This document shows positions 1 through 8,374 of a stretch of DNA of 25,298 nucleotides, one piece after another (within the stretch, counting starts at the first letter, position 1; every line of letters begins with the position of its first letter). The notes beneath the pieces were generated by a model that saw nothing but the letters and a program-made list of their open reading frames with translations, was not told the DNA's origin and did no database searches. Made by a program: the position numbers and the translations under genes. This stretch comes from Methanoculleus marisnigri (GTDB taxonomy: Archaea > Halobacteriota > Methanomicrobia > Methanomicrobiales > Methanoculleaceae): NCBI GenBank assembly GCA_002503885.1, contig DASQ01000114.1, positions 759-26,056 of the forward strand. The letters are read 5' to 3'.

Positions 1-20
1 TTTAACCGGGGGTAGTTGAC

Positions 21-34
21 AGCATATATCTCTC
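21..34 (+). promoter_or_regulatory. candidate TATA box upstream of the CGGC-domain gene
   Basis: The sequence CATATATC at 23-30 lies about 55 bases before the preferred ATG at 85, in a short AT-rich patch. It would fit an archaeal TATA box with a transcript start near 50. No clear BRE purine run precedes it, and the upstream region is cut by the window edge, so this is tentative. Confidence 0.3.
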
Positions 35-84
35 ATGAACTACAGAGTTGCTATCTGAATATCCTGCATCCCGGAGAGATATCC

Positions 85-531
85 ATGGGAGATCCGATCA
101 GACTGGGAATCATCATCTGCGACCGGTACCGGACCTGTGCCGGAGGAAAGTGCCTGCGGGCACTGCGCGACCGCGAAGGCGCTTTTGAACGCTACAAGGG
201 AAAAGACGTTGAGCTTGTCGGGTTTGCAACCTGCAACGGCTGTCCCGGCGGGAACATCGAGTACGTCCCGCAGGAGATGAAGAACAACGGTGCCGAGGTC
301 GTGCACCTTGCCACCGGCATGGTTGTCGGGTATCCCCCCTGTCCGCGGATCTCGTACTTTTCCCGGTTCATCAGGGAAAAATACGGCATGGACGTGGTTG
401 TGGGAACCCACCCTATCCCGGAGAAATACTTCACCACGCACACGAATCTCGGCTCGTGGGATTCGGAACTCTGGAAAGACCTGACCGCCCCCACCCTTAC
501 CGATGAAAAAACCCGGTTATCTTACGATTAA
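85..531 (+). CDS. CGGC-domain protein (148 aa)
   Basis: This looks like a CGGC-domain protein, a small family of unknown biochemical function whose many ordered cysteines suggest metal or Fe-S binding. Visible cysteines are C12, C18 and C23 (C-x5-C-x4-C, ending AGGKC), then C50 and C53 in TCNGCPGGN, and C86 in YPPCPR. The N-terminal IRLGIIICDRY fits a beta strand leading into the first cysteine motif. I chose the ATG at 85 because GGAGAG lies 6 to 12 bases upstream and the family core begins here. The same frame stays open back to 16, which would add 23 unremarkable residues. It points away from the kinase that follows on the other strand. Family assignment is from motif recall; the cellular role is unknown. 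Confidence 0.75.
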   Translation: MGDPIRLGIIICDRYRTCAGGKCLRALRDREGAFERYKGKDVELVGFATCNGCPGGNIEYVPQEMKNNGAEVVHLATGMVVGYPPCPRISYFSRFIREKYGMDVVVGTHPIPEKYFTTHTNLGSWDSELWKDLTAPTLTDEKTRLSYD

Positions 532-755
532 ACCCCTGTACGTGGTGCACCGCGGAGCCTCGTTCGAAACGGCACCGGTGGAGACCACGGAAGGGCACGG
601 TATTTTTTCCTGTGCACGCGCAGGCTTTCTTGAGGCGTACCGGGTTTGCGTGGCACAGATCGGATCTGCCGGTCTTCGGCGGCACCGCTCCGCCGACCGG
701 ATACTCCCATCAGCCGAGTTCGCCTTCTTGATGCGAGCCGGGGCCTCTCCGTCTC

Positions 756-1709
756 TCACGCTTTTTGCAGCGTAAACCGAAACGCCGCTCCTTCTTCCGG
801 ACGGCCCGGCACCCGGTCTTCGACCCAGATCCTGCCCCCGTAGCGCTCCACCAGGATCCGGACCAGATACAGCCCGAGCCCTTCCCCGACGCCCCGTCTC
901 TTCTGCTCGTACCGGTGGAAGACCGCCTGCTTGTCCGCGTTCGGGATGCCGGGTCCGGTGTCCTCGACGGATACCAGCACTTCGCCGTCCCGCTCCTCGA
1001 CCCGGACGGCGATCTCGACCCCGGGCCCGCCGTACTTGACGGCGTTGCCGATGAGGTTCGCGAAGATCTCCGAGAGGAGGTCGTCGGCAAGGACCTGCCG
1101 GGGGGTCCCCTCGTAGCGGATAGAGGCCTCCGGGAAGTTGGCTATCTCCGCCCTGATGACCGCGTCGAGGCCGGTCGGCCGGAGCCCGGGCGGCCCGGAG
1201 TAGATCCGCCGGATCTTCGAGACGATGCCGAGGATCTCGATGCTCTTCTGGACGCTCCGCTTCAGCTTCTCCGCGTAGTCGGCCGGCTCTCCTTCCAGGG
1301 TCTCGACGAGCAGTTCGGCGTACAGGTTCGAGACGTTTTCGGTGTTCCCGATGTCGTGGGTCAGGATATCCAGGTAGAGGTTTGCCTCCCGGTGCGAAGC
1401 CTCCAGTTGCCGATGCACCCGGGCGAGTTCGTCGGTGCGGTGCCGGAGTGCCTCTTCCGCTCTTCTCCGTTCGTGCACTTCGGCCGTCATCGCCTTGAGA
1501 AATTTCTGCTGGTTGCGAAAAACGAAGAACGCGGCGAATACAGCCAGCAGGGTGGTGAACGCGACGGTGGTGATGTGCGTCTCTATGATCGTGATATTCG
1601 GGTAAAAGAGCGTCTTGACGATCTGGAATGCGCTCATCAGCAGAAGCGTGATTGCGGCGACCTTTCCGAGCGCAAGGAGCATGCTGGCAGACCCGAATTC
1701 TTCGTTCAA
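756..1709 (-). CDS. membrane-anchored sensor histidine kinase (317 aa)
   Basis: This is a two-component histidine kinase that would autophosphorylate and pass phosphate to a response regulator not present in this window. Two hydrophobic segments lie near residues 10-33 and 45-64, separated by a very short external loop, so there is no large extracellular sensor. A charged helical linker (75-110, ERRRAEEALRHRTDELAR) leads to the phosphoacceptor region with H118 in ILTHDIGN. The ATPase domain shows the N box FANLIGNAVKYG (N222), G1 VEDTGPGIP (250-255) and G2 GEGLGLYLV (275-283). The THDIxN form of the H box is common in methanogen kinases. The start is TTG, preceded by GGGGAT about 4 bases upstream; the first in-frame ATG is nine codons later without a ribosome binding site. 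A longer open frame over the same DNA (517-1743) is a GC-driven shadow. Confidence 0.9.
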   Translation of the reverse strand: MNEEFGSASMLLALGKVAAITLLLMSAFQIVKTLFYPNITIIETHITTVAFTTLLAVFAAFFVFRNQQKFLKAMTAEVHERRRAEEALRHRTDELARVHRQLEASHREANLYLDILTHDIGNTENVSNLYAELLVETLEGEPADYAEKLKRSVQKSIEILGIVSKIRRIYSGPPGLRPTGLDAVIRAEIANFPEASIRYEGTPRQVLADDLLSEIFANLIGNAVKYGGPGVEIAVRVEERDGEVLVSVEDTGPGIPNADKQAVFHRYEQKRRGVGEGLGLYLVRILVERYGGRIWVEDRVPGRPEEGAAFRFTLQKA

Positions 1710-1956
1710 GGTTATCCCCTGTAACAGAGATGTATCTTCTCAAGTATTGTGCCGGTAGTGCCGGCGTGATATGGGCACTGGCAGTGACGTGTGCGCGGAC
1801 ATGGTTTGCGGAGGATGAAGGCTTCCCTTACCCTTCAGCAGGTGAGATGCGGTTCGGACGGGCTCAGGTATCTGCAGGGTGTCTATCCCAGTGTAGCGCT
1901 TTCTTCACAATAAAGCAATCTCCGGCCGGGTACCGGACCTGCGGCCGAGCCCCCCT

Positions 1957-2623
1957 CTACTTCTTCACGGCGTACACCAGGTGAACGGTGCCCTGCTCCA
2001 TCGGCACGGCCTTCTGCAGTTCCAGCGTCACCCTTCCCCCGACCCGGTCGAAGAGCTTCTTCTCCCCGTCGCCGGCGATGACCGGGTGGACTATCAGGCT
2101 GATCGTATCCGCGATCCCCTCCCGGACCAGGACGTCGTTTAAGTCGGGGCCGGAATCAGAGACTACCCGCGAGATGCCGAACCGCTCCCCGAGTTCCCGG
2201 AGAGCACCCCGGAGGTCCACCCGCTCTCTCCCGCACCGGATGAACGGGTACTCCCGCTCGCGGAGGTAGTCGAGGTAATCCTCCGGCGTCGTCTCCGAGA
2301 CGAGGACAACGACGTCCTTCGTGTGCTCGAGGTTCCGGTAGAAGTGGAGCAGATCTTTGAGCACGCCCCTGGCTGTCGACGAAGGCACTGATGGGGCGGC
2401 GGTCGTCCGGCCGCATTTCGGGCCGGTGCCGATCGGCCTCCGTCTCGGGCTCGCTAATGTCCATGAAGAGCTCGATCCCGGTCTTTGCCGTGGCCGAACC
2501 CGCAAGGACCGCCTCCGGCTCGAGGGCGAGAAGTGCGCCGTAGTGCAGACCGAGGTCGACGTCGAAGCCCGTCACTGCGTGGTCCAGGCTCACGCTGTTG
2601 TGAATGATGACTTCCGGATACAT
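1957..2623 (-). pseudogene. RibD C-terminal/DHFR-like reductase, frameshifted
   Basis: Two overlapping frames together encode one reductase of the RibD C-terminal (dihydrofolate reductase-like) family, which reduces pyrimidine or pterin intermediates with NAD(P)H. The first part starts at ATG 2623 (MYPEVIIHNSVSLDHAVTG) and runs through RRPISAFVDSQGRA near 2365. The second part, in another frame, continues with GVLKDLLHFYRNLEHTKDVV through RVVSDSGPDLNDVLVREG and HPVIAGDG to the TAG at 1957. Deleting a single A in AGCCAGGGGCGTG (coding strand, near 2370) would restore AGC CGG GGC GTG, giving the expected DSRGVLKDLL. No slippery heptamer is evident, so a mutation or a sequencing error is more likely than programmed frameshifting. 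It is divergent from the HD hydrolase gene, with about 150 bases between. Confidence 0.8.
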
Positions 2624-2775
2624 GCCGGGAGGGTACGAACGCCCGGGACATAACATGCATGGATCCGCTCCGGCTGGCCACGGCCCGGGTGGAAGAGAAA
2701 ACCCTATCCCCTCTCCCGGCCGAGAACTCATTACCGGAAGGTCTCAGGGCAGGAGACCGTCCCGGAGGATACCTG

Positions 2776-4011
2776 ATGGAGATCCCGCACAGCATCTCTG
2801 ACCGGATGGCCCGGAGCATGGCCGACCGGGAATCGCTCCTCTCGCCCCGGGCGACCCGGAACGCCGATTACCTGAGGAGGTCCGGCCATAAACTCGAGGA
2901 GCCGGTCATCCGGCCGCCGTTCTCCCGCGACGCCGACCGGATCATCCACTCGAAGGGCTACTCGCGTTACATCGACAAGACTCAGGTCTTCTACCTCGTC
3001 GAGAACGACCACATCACCCACCGGGTCCTCCACGTCCAGCTCGCGTCAAAGATCGCAAGGACGATCGGCCGGGCTCTCGGCTTAAACGAGGACCTGATCG
3101 AGGCGATCGCCCTCGGCCACGACATCGGCCACGTGCCCTACGGGCACCTCGGGGAGAAGTTCCTCGACGACCTCTGCAGGGAGCACGGGATCGGGGGGTT
3201 TAAGCACAACGTCCAGAGCGTCCGGTTCCTCGACGGTGTCGAGGACTGCGACCTCACCCTGCAGGTGCTGGACGGGATCCTCTGTCACAACGGCGAAGCC
3301 CATAACCAGTGCCTCGTCGTCGAGGGCGAGGCCGACTGGGACTCGTTTGCGGAGAAATTGCGGAGGATCGAGGCCGGAGGCGACGCGCTCCCTTTCACTG
3401 CCGAAGGGTGCGTGGTCAGGTGCGCCGACAGTATCTCCTACCTCGGCCGCGACCTGCAGGACGCCCTCGAGGTCGCGGTCATCGACGATGGGGATCTGCA
3501 GGAGTTCCCCGAGAACTGCATGGCCCTCTTTTGCATCACCGGGAGAGGGAAGGAGGATTTTTCAGAGATCAACCGGACGGTGCTCGACGTCCTCATCAAG
3601 GACATCGTCACGAACAGTTACGACGCCGACTGCATCACCTTCTCGGCGAAGGCGTCGGCGTGCGTGGAGGCCTTCAAAGCATTCAACATGCGTCACATCT
3701 ACGACAATGTAAGACTCCTTAAGAACAAGGAGAAGATCCGGTTCATGTTCCGGTACCTCTTCGACCGCACCCTTGAGGATATCGAGGAGGAGCGCCGGGA
3801 CTCGTCGGTCTACGAAGACCTCATCAACGCGCCGTGGGCGTCCCGGCGGTACATCGATGCCGCTTCACCGGCGGAGCTCGCGAGGGATTTCATCGCCGGG
3901 ATGACTGACCGCTACTTCGAGCAGGTCTTCCGGCAGAGCCTCCTCCCGGAGAGGGTCCGGTCGAAATACCGGGTGGAAGGGCCCTTGCCGGGAGAGCGGG
4001 ACCGGCCGTGA
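2776..4011 (+). CDS. HD-domain phosphohydrolase, dGTPase-like (411 aa)
   Basis: This belongs to the HD superfamily and resembles deoxynucleoside triphosphate triphosphohydrolases, which split dNTPs into deoxynucleoside and tripolyphosphate. Metal-site motifs are visible: H86 in THRVLHVQLASKIAR, the HD pair H115-D116 followed by H119 and H124 in GHDIGHVPYGHLGE, H144 in FKHNVQSVR and D218 in RCADSISYLGRDLQDA. The match to the dGTPase pattern (RLTHSLEV, HDIGHPPFGH, ADDIAY) is good in spacing. I chose ATG 2776 because GGAGGA lies 7-12 bases upstream; an in-frame ATG at 2659 would add 39 low-complexity residues overlapping the divergent gene's leader. The exact substrate cannot be read from sequence. 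It has no operon partner here. Confidence 0.85.
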   Translation: MEIPHSISDRMARSMADRESLLSPRATRNADYLRRSGHKLEEPVIRPPFSRDADRIIHSKGYSRYIDKTQVFYLVENDHITHRVLHVQLASKIARTIGRALGLNEDLIEAIALGHDIGHVPYGHLGEKFLDDLCREHGIGGFKHNVQSVRFLDGVEDCDLTLQVLDGILCHNGEAHNQCLVVEGEADWDSFAEKLRRIEAGGDALPFTAEGCVVRCADSISYLGRDLQDALEVAVIDDGDLQEFPENCMALFCITGRGKEDFSEINRTVLDVLIKDIVTNSYDADCITFSAKASACVEAFKAFNMRHIYDNVRLLKNKEKIRFMFRYLFDRTLEDIEEERRDSSVYEDLINAPWASRRYIDAASPAELARDFIAGMTDRYFEQVFRQSLLPERVRSKYRVEGPLPGERDRP

Positions 4012-4055
4012 GCGAAGACCACGTCACCGGGCGCTATCGGCTGGAAATCCTGTTT

Positions 4056-4075
4056 TGGGCCAATAGGTATAACCC
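4056..4075 (+). promoter_or_regulatory. candidate BRE/TATA promoter for the lipoprotein gene
   Basis: The string CAATAGGTATAAC includes a TATA-like core at 4068-4073, about 50 bases before the ATG at 4121. It sits in the intergenic gap after the HD hydrolase stop. A transcript start would be expected near 4095, leaving a short leader of about 25 bases. Confidence 0.4.
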
Positions 4076-4120
4076 GCTGGTTCCTGTGAATTCATATCGC
4101 GTTACTCACTGACCCCCTCT

Positions 4121-4462
4121 ATGCGCAGACTAATTCTCATTTTGGGCCTGGTCGCGGCTTTTGTTCTTGCAGCAGGCTGTATGGGACTTGTCGGCCCCGA
4201 CCCGAAGGTCGTGCAGGACTCTGCAACCCGGGATATCAGTCTCTCAAAAGGCCTCGTGTACAACGTGAACGCGGAGATCCAGAACGACGGAAGTGACGGA
4301 GACGTCACCGTAACAGCGAGGCTGATCGATGAAGAGAAGGGATTTACGCGCGATGAAGTCTCGGTGCAGGTCTTCATCCCCGCAGGAGAGATAAAACAGG
4401 TCAGCCTCACGCTGGACGGGGACATTGGCAGGACATACCGGCACAGTGTCGAGGTGGGGTAG
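4121..4462 (+). CDS. small secreted lipoprotein (113 aa)
   Basis: The N-terminus is a typical lipoprotein signal: MRR, a hydrophobic stretch at residues 4-17 (LILILGLVAAFVLA) and a lipobox LAAGC with the modifiable cysteine at 20. The remaining ~93 residues form an alternating hydrophobic/polar pattern consistent with a small beta-sandwich (VYNVNAEIQNDGSDGDVTVTARL and VQVFIPAGEIKQVSLTL), like extracellular FxLYD or CARDB-type folds. It would sit on the outer face of the cell membrane. No catalytic motif is visible and I do not recognise a named family. There is no strong ribosome binding site before the ATG. It converges with the defence island, whose last gene ends at 4524. Confidence 0.75.
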   Translation: MRRLILILGLVAAFVLAAGCMGLVGPDPKVVQDSATRDISLSKGLVYNVNAEIQNDGSDGDVTVTARLIDEEKGFTRDEVSVQVFIPAGEIKQVSLTLDGDIGRTYRHSVEVG

Positions 4463-4523
4463 GCGGAAGGGGGCGGGGTTTTGTCTTCCCTCCTGGCGAA
4501 CAGATTTCAGGACAATCCCGGTG

Positions 4524-5195
4524 TTAATCTGCATCCGCGGCAGATGACTGCATCTCTCTATAGTGTTTGCATTTGGCTCGTAATGGACATTCCAAATGCA
4601 ACGGATTTTTTGACCTGCAGATCGCTGCTGAAAAATCAAGTGTGGCAAAGAGAAATCTACCTGGTTCAGCCACATCAAACAGAATGTCTGCCAGTTCCAG
4701 CACTTCCCTCTTCCTGCGGATCTCACCATTGAGATGTAAGCCAAAATACCTGTTTATGAACCGCGCTATATTTGCGTCCACAACGCGGTGAGGTTTCTTA
4801 TAGCAGACTGTGATAATCGCACCGGAGACATATTCCCCCACCCCGGGAATGGCCTGCAACTCTTTTTCATCTTCTGGAAATATTCCCTGATTGTGCTCGA
4901 CAATATATTTTGCCGCTTCGATAAAGTGACCCGATCGCCAGTGCAGTCCAAGATGCACTGTTACTTCTCTTATATCTGAGGGGTCGGCTTCCGCAAGAGC
5001 GTAAACGTCGGGATACTTCTGTAAAAATTGGATGTAGACTGGAATAACCTGATCTGCCCGGGTCCTATGAAGCATGAATTCTGCAATCATTATTCGGTAA
5101 GGGTCCTGGGTATGACGCCATGGAAAATCCCTGTAGTGCTTCTCGCCCCAGTGAAGAATATCTGATTGGAGTACCTCCATCTCACTTGGCTTCAT
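4524..5195 (-). CDS. HhH-GPD DNA glycosylase, T:G mismatch (Mig) type (223 aa)
   Basis: A base-excision glycosylase of the endonuclease III/MutY superfamily. Helix-hairpin-helix: LQAIPGVGEYVSGAI (113-127); GPD catalytic aspartate D140 in VVDANIARFINRYFG. The residue matching the catalytic Lys of EndoIII is Tyr122 (GVGEY), as in the archaeal G:T/U mismatch glycosylase Mig, so a monofunctional thymine/uracil glycosylase is the likely role. The C-terminal Fe-S loop is CRSKNPLHLECPLRAKC (193-209). The usual pattern C-x6-C-x2-C-x5-C has His at the second position (H200), so the cluster may be CHCC or absent. GGAGGGT lies 6 bases before the ATG. It is the last gene of the defence run, 46 bases after the AIPR gene. 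Beside a cytosine-C5 methyltransferase it probably repairs T:G pairs left by 5-methylcytosine deamination, the job Vsr does elsewhere. Confidence 0.85.
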   Translation of the reverse strand: MKPSEMEVLQSDILHWGEKHYRDFPWRHTQDPYRIMIAEFMLHRTRADQVIPVYIQFLQKYPDVYALAEADPSDIREVTVHLGLHWRSGHFIEAAKYIVEHNQGIFPEDEKELQAIPGVGEYVSGAIITVCYKKPHRVVDANIARFINRYFGLHLNGEIRRKREVLELADILFDVAEPGRFLFATLDFSAAICRSKNPLHLECPLRAKCKHYREMQSSAADAD

Positions 5196-5241
5196 GGTTT
5201 ACCCTCCTATCAAGGTTGTATGAGAACCACGAAAAATAATC

Positions 5242-7356
5242 CTACGAATCCACCCCTTCTTTCCGGTCGCTTTCCGCCAGTGCCTGCAGTATTTTCTCAG
5301 CCTGCAGGATCTGTTCCTTCTTTGGTTTCATCCCTCTGCCGGACATCTTCTGCATCCGTCTGAGAAGAGCGATTTCCTCATGGGAAAAACACTCTGCTCC
5401 GGCAGCATCACGGATGATCTTCAGCCACTTCTGGGGAGTCAGCTTTCTGATAAATTGTTCGTAATCGACGGACTCCCCCAACAGTACAGGCCCGTGCCCG
5501 GCCGCTGCCCTGTCTACCTGCCCGGTGCCGGAAGCCTCTGTCTCCTCAGTCCTGCAGCGGGCTCTGGCGTCACGCGCCCTTACGGTTTCGTCGTCGACCA
5601 GTTCCTTCTTTAAAGCATCCGGGAGGGAGATGTTCTCCTTCTGCAGCGATTCCCAGCACTCCTCCTTCTTGCACCACTCGGTTATGTTCTTTCCTCCGGG
5701 AGGAGTTGTGATATGTGCGTGAACTATCCGGGACAGAGTAGCAATGGTATCCTCAAGAGCTGGTGAGAGCGCCTGCGCCTTCCAGGCCCGCTCAAGGTCA
5801 ACACGCTGATTTGTGAGCTTCGACAGAAGGGCAACCGTGTAAGTAACGATATTTGCCTTATATCCGCCATATTTCAGGCCCTGGACGATCTTATCCGTGC
5901 GTCTGAAAAGAATTGCCTGTGCGATCAGGAGCCGGAAGTATTCGGCATCCGGAACAAACTCACCCCGCTCCCTGTACCGGATAATGAAATCGCGGTAATT
6001 CTTCTCCGCACCGAGACTGACAATATGAGGCAGCTGGTCCCAGGACTGTTCAAACTTCGCAAGATCTGTCTTGGTGAAACGCTGCCCGGTCGGATTCTGC
6101 TCCCCGAAAACCCTCCTCTGTTTCGGGGTGATTTTTCGTGCCTTATCGTCCTGGTACTGTCCGCGGGCACGCTCATAGTACCAGTGGGTTTCCATCTGGC
6201 TCCCTCGTTTTGCCGGAGCCCACATCTGACGGGCTATCTTCTGAATGGTAACGTGGAAGGGATCATTGGAGGTGAAGTCAGCGGTGTTTATTTTGTTCTG
6301 ACTGTTGGCATATTCCGAGATTTTCGGAACGATGTAGTCGATATCTTCCGGGTTTTTCAGGACGGTCAGTTTAACCTGAACATAGGCTCCCGATACATCC
6401 GTTTTGTCCTTTGTACGGGCGTGATAGATCGATGCAGTTGTCTGCCCTCCGTTCACGATCTGAAAATCACGGATGCGACGGATCCCCGGCACCCCGCTGT
6501 CTGTATCCACCAGCTCGACATTTTCGGCAGTTGCAGAGATTCCGTTATTGTATGCCAGGAACATATGCGGCTGATTGAGAACCGTATCCCGGATCCCCTT
6601 GTTGACATTTCCTCTCATCTGCAGGTAGGCGCGGACATTCCGCTCAAGAAGCCGGGGACCAAACTTCCCATAGAGATCTGCAAGAACATCTGCCGGTATG
6701 ATGCAGAGATACGAAGTATATACAGAATTCTCCTCCGGCATCGGAAGGCATAGGAGAGGTTTTCCGAAATCGCTGACCAGATCAATCTCAATCGGTTCCG
6801 GACGGTTCTCCGAACTTACCAGCCGGTGCAGCCGCTGCATGTCCCAGACGTGGCTGGAGATCCGGTATGAGCCGCAGTCCTCATCCTCGATAGCCTCGAT
6901 ACCGGCAATGCCGTCGGTCAGGACAAACAGCCGGACATGGGTGAGTCTGTTCCGGAGCTGGTATATGCGGTCGGCGAGGTCAAAAGCCGGTGAGGACTCC
7001 TCCAGATTCGTGTAGTCACGCCGGATTGCCCTGTCAAAGAATATTCTGAGTCGTTTCAGCTGTTGCTGGAGATCCCCCTTCGCAACGCGAACAGGCGGGC
7101 ATTCACCGGTATAATACGAAACGAACAGATCAAGGGTCTCGTTATCATTGAAAAGCGCATACCCGTTAACTTTGATGCCTCGCGCCTGATGGGTGCATAT
7201 CTCGCGGTCATCGATCTCTCCTGCATCGGCAAGGTACTCCATCATCAGATTTGTAAACTGCTCTTCCGAAAACGCCTCGGCATCCGTATCCCGGGAACCT
7301 GCGATGATATCCTGACGAAACTTCTCTGCAAACTGATCGAGATCTGTATCACTCAT
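5242..7356 (-). CDS. AIPR-family abortive-infection protein (704 aa)
   Basis: This matches the AIPR (abortive infection phage resistance) family. The hallmark block is present: MFLAYNNGISATAENVE followed by IRDFQIVNGGQTTASIYHA, and later ISEYANSQNKINTADFTSND. These are the conserved core of AIPR proteins, often found with Z1 helicases and GHKL ATPases in restriction-type clusters. The biochemical role is not established; a nuclease-like or effector role is suspected from context. Near the C-terminus (after about 600) the chain becomes charged and partly low complexity. I chose the ATG at 7356, with GGGTG about 7 bases upstream; a TTG five codons earlier is also possible. The start overlaps the stop of the nuclease gene by 8 bases, indicating translational coupling. 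Confidence 0.88.
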   Translation of the reverse strand: MSDTDLDQFAEKFRQDIIAGSRDTDAEAFSEEQFTNLMMEYLADAGEIDDREICTHQARGIKVNGYALFNDNETLDLFVSYYTGECPPVRVAKGDLQQQLKRLRIFFDRAIRRDYTNLEESSPAFDLADRIYQLRNRLTHVRLFVLTDGIAGIEAIEDEDCGSYRISSHVWDMQRLHRLVSSENRPEPIEIDLVSDFGKPLLCLPMPEENSVYTSYLCIIPADVLADLYGKFGPRLLERNVRAYLQMRGNVNKGIRDTVLNQPHMFLAYNNGISATAENVELVDTDSGVPGIRRIRDFQIVNGGQTTASIYHARTKDKTDVSGAYVQVKLTVLKNPEDIDYIVPKISEYANSQNKINTADFTSNDPFHVTIQKIARQMWAPAKRGSQMETHWYYERARGQYQDDKARKITPKQRRVFGEQNPTGQRFTKTDLAKFEQSWDQLPHIVSLGAEKNYRDFIIRYRERGEFVPDAEYFRLLIAQAILFRRTDKIVQGLKYGGYKANIVTYTVALLSKLTNQRVDLERAWKAQALSPALEDTIATLSRIVHAHITTPPGGKNITEWCKKEECWESLQKENISLPDALKKELVDDETVRARDARARCRTEETEASGTGQVDRAAAGHGPVLLGESVDYEQFIRKLTPQKWLKIIRDAAGAECFSHEEIALLRRMQKMSGRGMKPKKEQILQAEKILQALAESDRKEGVDS

Positions 7357-8374
7357 TTCTGCACCCTGCAATCTTTATCCGGAATGTCTCATCATCCACG
7401 ACAAAAGCAGCACAGGCAGAGAGACTCACCGAGTACTGAACGTCCCCCACCCCGCTAACAAGAGCCCGTTCGGTTATCCGGGGAAAGCCTTCTCTGATGT
7501 GGAATATCTGCCCGGTGCGGTCTGCGTAGCCCGTATCCTCGTACCTGTCCCGGTGCTCATCCAGATAGCCTGCCAGAATCAGAAGATCCTCAAAAATCGT
7601 GGAATTAGCAGGATCTCCGGACAATTCGTCACGGATACTGTCAATAATCCCCGGCAGTGTCCCACCACCGTCACGCACCTCCCTGAGTGAAAGATGATAC
7701 AGGTATAGCGCATCCAGACCGGTGTCATCCAGCTGCTGTTCACTCGCGATCGGCACTTTCTGATGCTGCTTGGCGATGCTGGTCTTCACCTCGATGGCAA
7801 TGCCGGAGATCTGGTAGTCCTGCTGGGCCTTGCGTGGTCCTGTCCACGCTGGAACAGCCTGCCCGGCCCCGACAGCAGGTATGAGGTAATCCTGAAGGAA
7901 CCTGAGTTCACCATACAGACCCCTTTGTGCAGCCGGGTTCAGTCCCTCCGCTCCATACCGGTCAAGAAACTGCTGCCACATCGCCAGCCGCTGAAGAAGA
8001 GCCTTTAACATTGCCTTCTCTGAAGGCTCGCGGGAACTGGTGAATACGACATCTTCCGTAAGCCGGGAGAAAATATCCTGATACCGGCGATCATTCAGGA
8101 TCAGTTGGATTGTTGCATGGTGTCCCCTGTCTTCCGGCAGGACGGTCTGTTGTACCTCAAAACCTTTCGAACGCGGGAGTGACCACTGGTTGATTACGCT
8201 TTCACGTCCGATCCGGATCAGGAGCATCCGGGTGTTATCAGGCACCTGAACGCCAAGGAAGAAGTCAAAAGCCGATTCCTGAAGTACCCGCAGGGTGAGA
8301 ATATCCTGTCGGGCAGTACCTCCGGCGCGCAGTTCCAGATCCGCCCAGATCCGGTCAAAATCTTCAGCTGTCAA
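7349..8374 (-). CDS. PD-(D/E)XK nuclease, DUF4420-like (341 aa)
   Basis: This resembles the DUF4420 branch of PD-(D/E)XK nucleases and is the best candidate for the DNA-cutting subunit of the island. The probable active site is E156 in GLYGELRFL, D186 in QQDYQISG and E195-x-K197 in IAIEVKTS. About 115 residues before it form a separate alpha/beta domain. The C-terminal part (from about 225) is mostly helical, ending in a beta-rich segment. No ATG is available near the N-terminus: the best start is a TTG at 8374, with GGGAG and GGAG just upstream, overlapping the Z1 stop by 11 bases. Its place between Z1 and AIPR is the order I expect for MORC/Z1 systems. Recognition specificity cannot be read from sequence. 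Confidence 0.85.
   Translation of the reverse strand: MTAEDFDRIWADLELRAGGTARQDILTLRVLQESAFDFFLGVQVPDNTRMLLIRIGRESVINQWSLPRSKGFEVQQTVLPEDRGHHATIQLILNDRRYQDIFSRLTEDVVFTSSREPSEKAMLKALLQRLAMWQQFLDRYGAEGLNPAAQRGLYGELRFLQDYLIPAVGAGQAVPAWTGPRKAQQDYQISGIAIEVKTSIAKQHQKVPIASEQQLDDTGLDALYLYHLSLREVRDGGGTLPGIIDSIRDELSGDPANSTIFEDLLILAGYLDEHRDRYEDTGYADRTGQIFHIREGFPRITERALVSGVGDVQYSVSLSACAAFVVDDETFRIKIAGCRNE

Noticed and set aside
517..1743. Long open frame (408 codons) on the minus strand over the kinase gene
   Set aside because: Extremely Arg/Gly/Pro-rich shadow; the overlapping frame at 756-1709 has all histidine-kinase motifs.
1652..1984. 110-codon + strand frame between the kinase and the reductase
   Set aside because: No recognisable motif, overlaps both neighbours and has no ribosome binding site. 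I see nothing else convincing in 1710-1956.
2340..2380. Programmed frameshift in the RibD-like gene
   Set aside because: No slippery heptamer or downstream pseudoknot-like structure is evident; a simple one-base insertion explains it.
4463..4540. Attachment-site repeat shared by both borders of the defence island
   Set aside because: The only shared string I found (AACAGAT near 4500 and near 14040) is too short to be meaningful.
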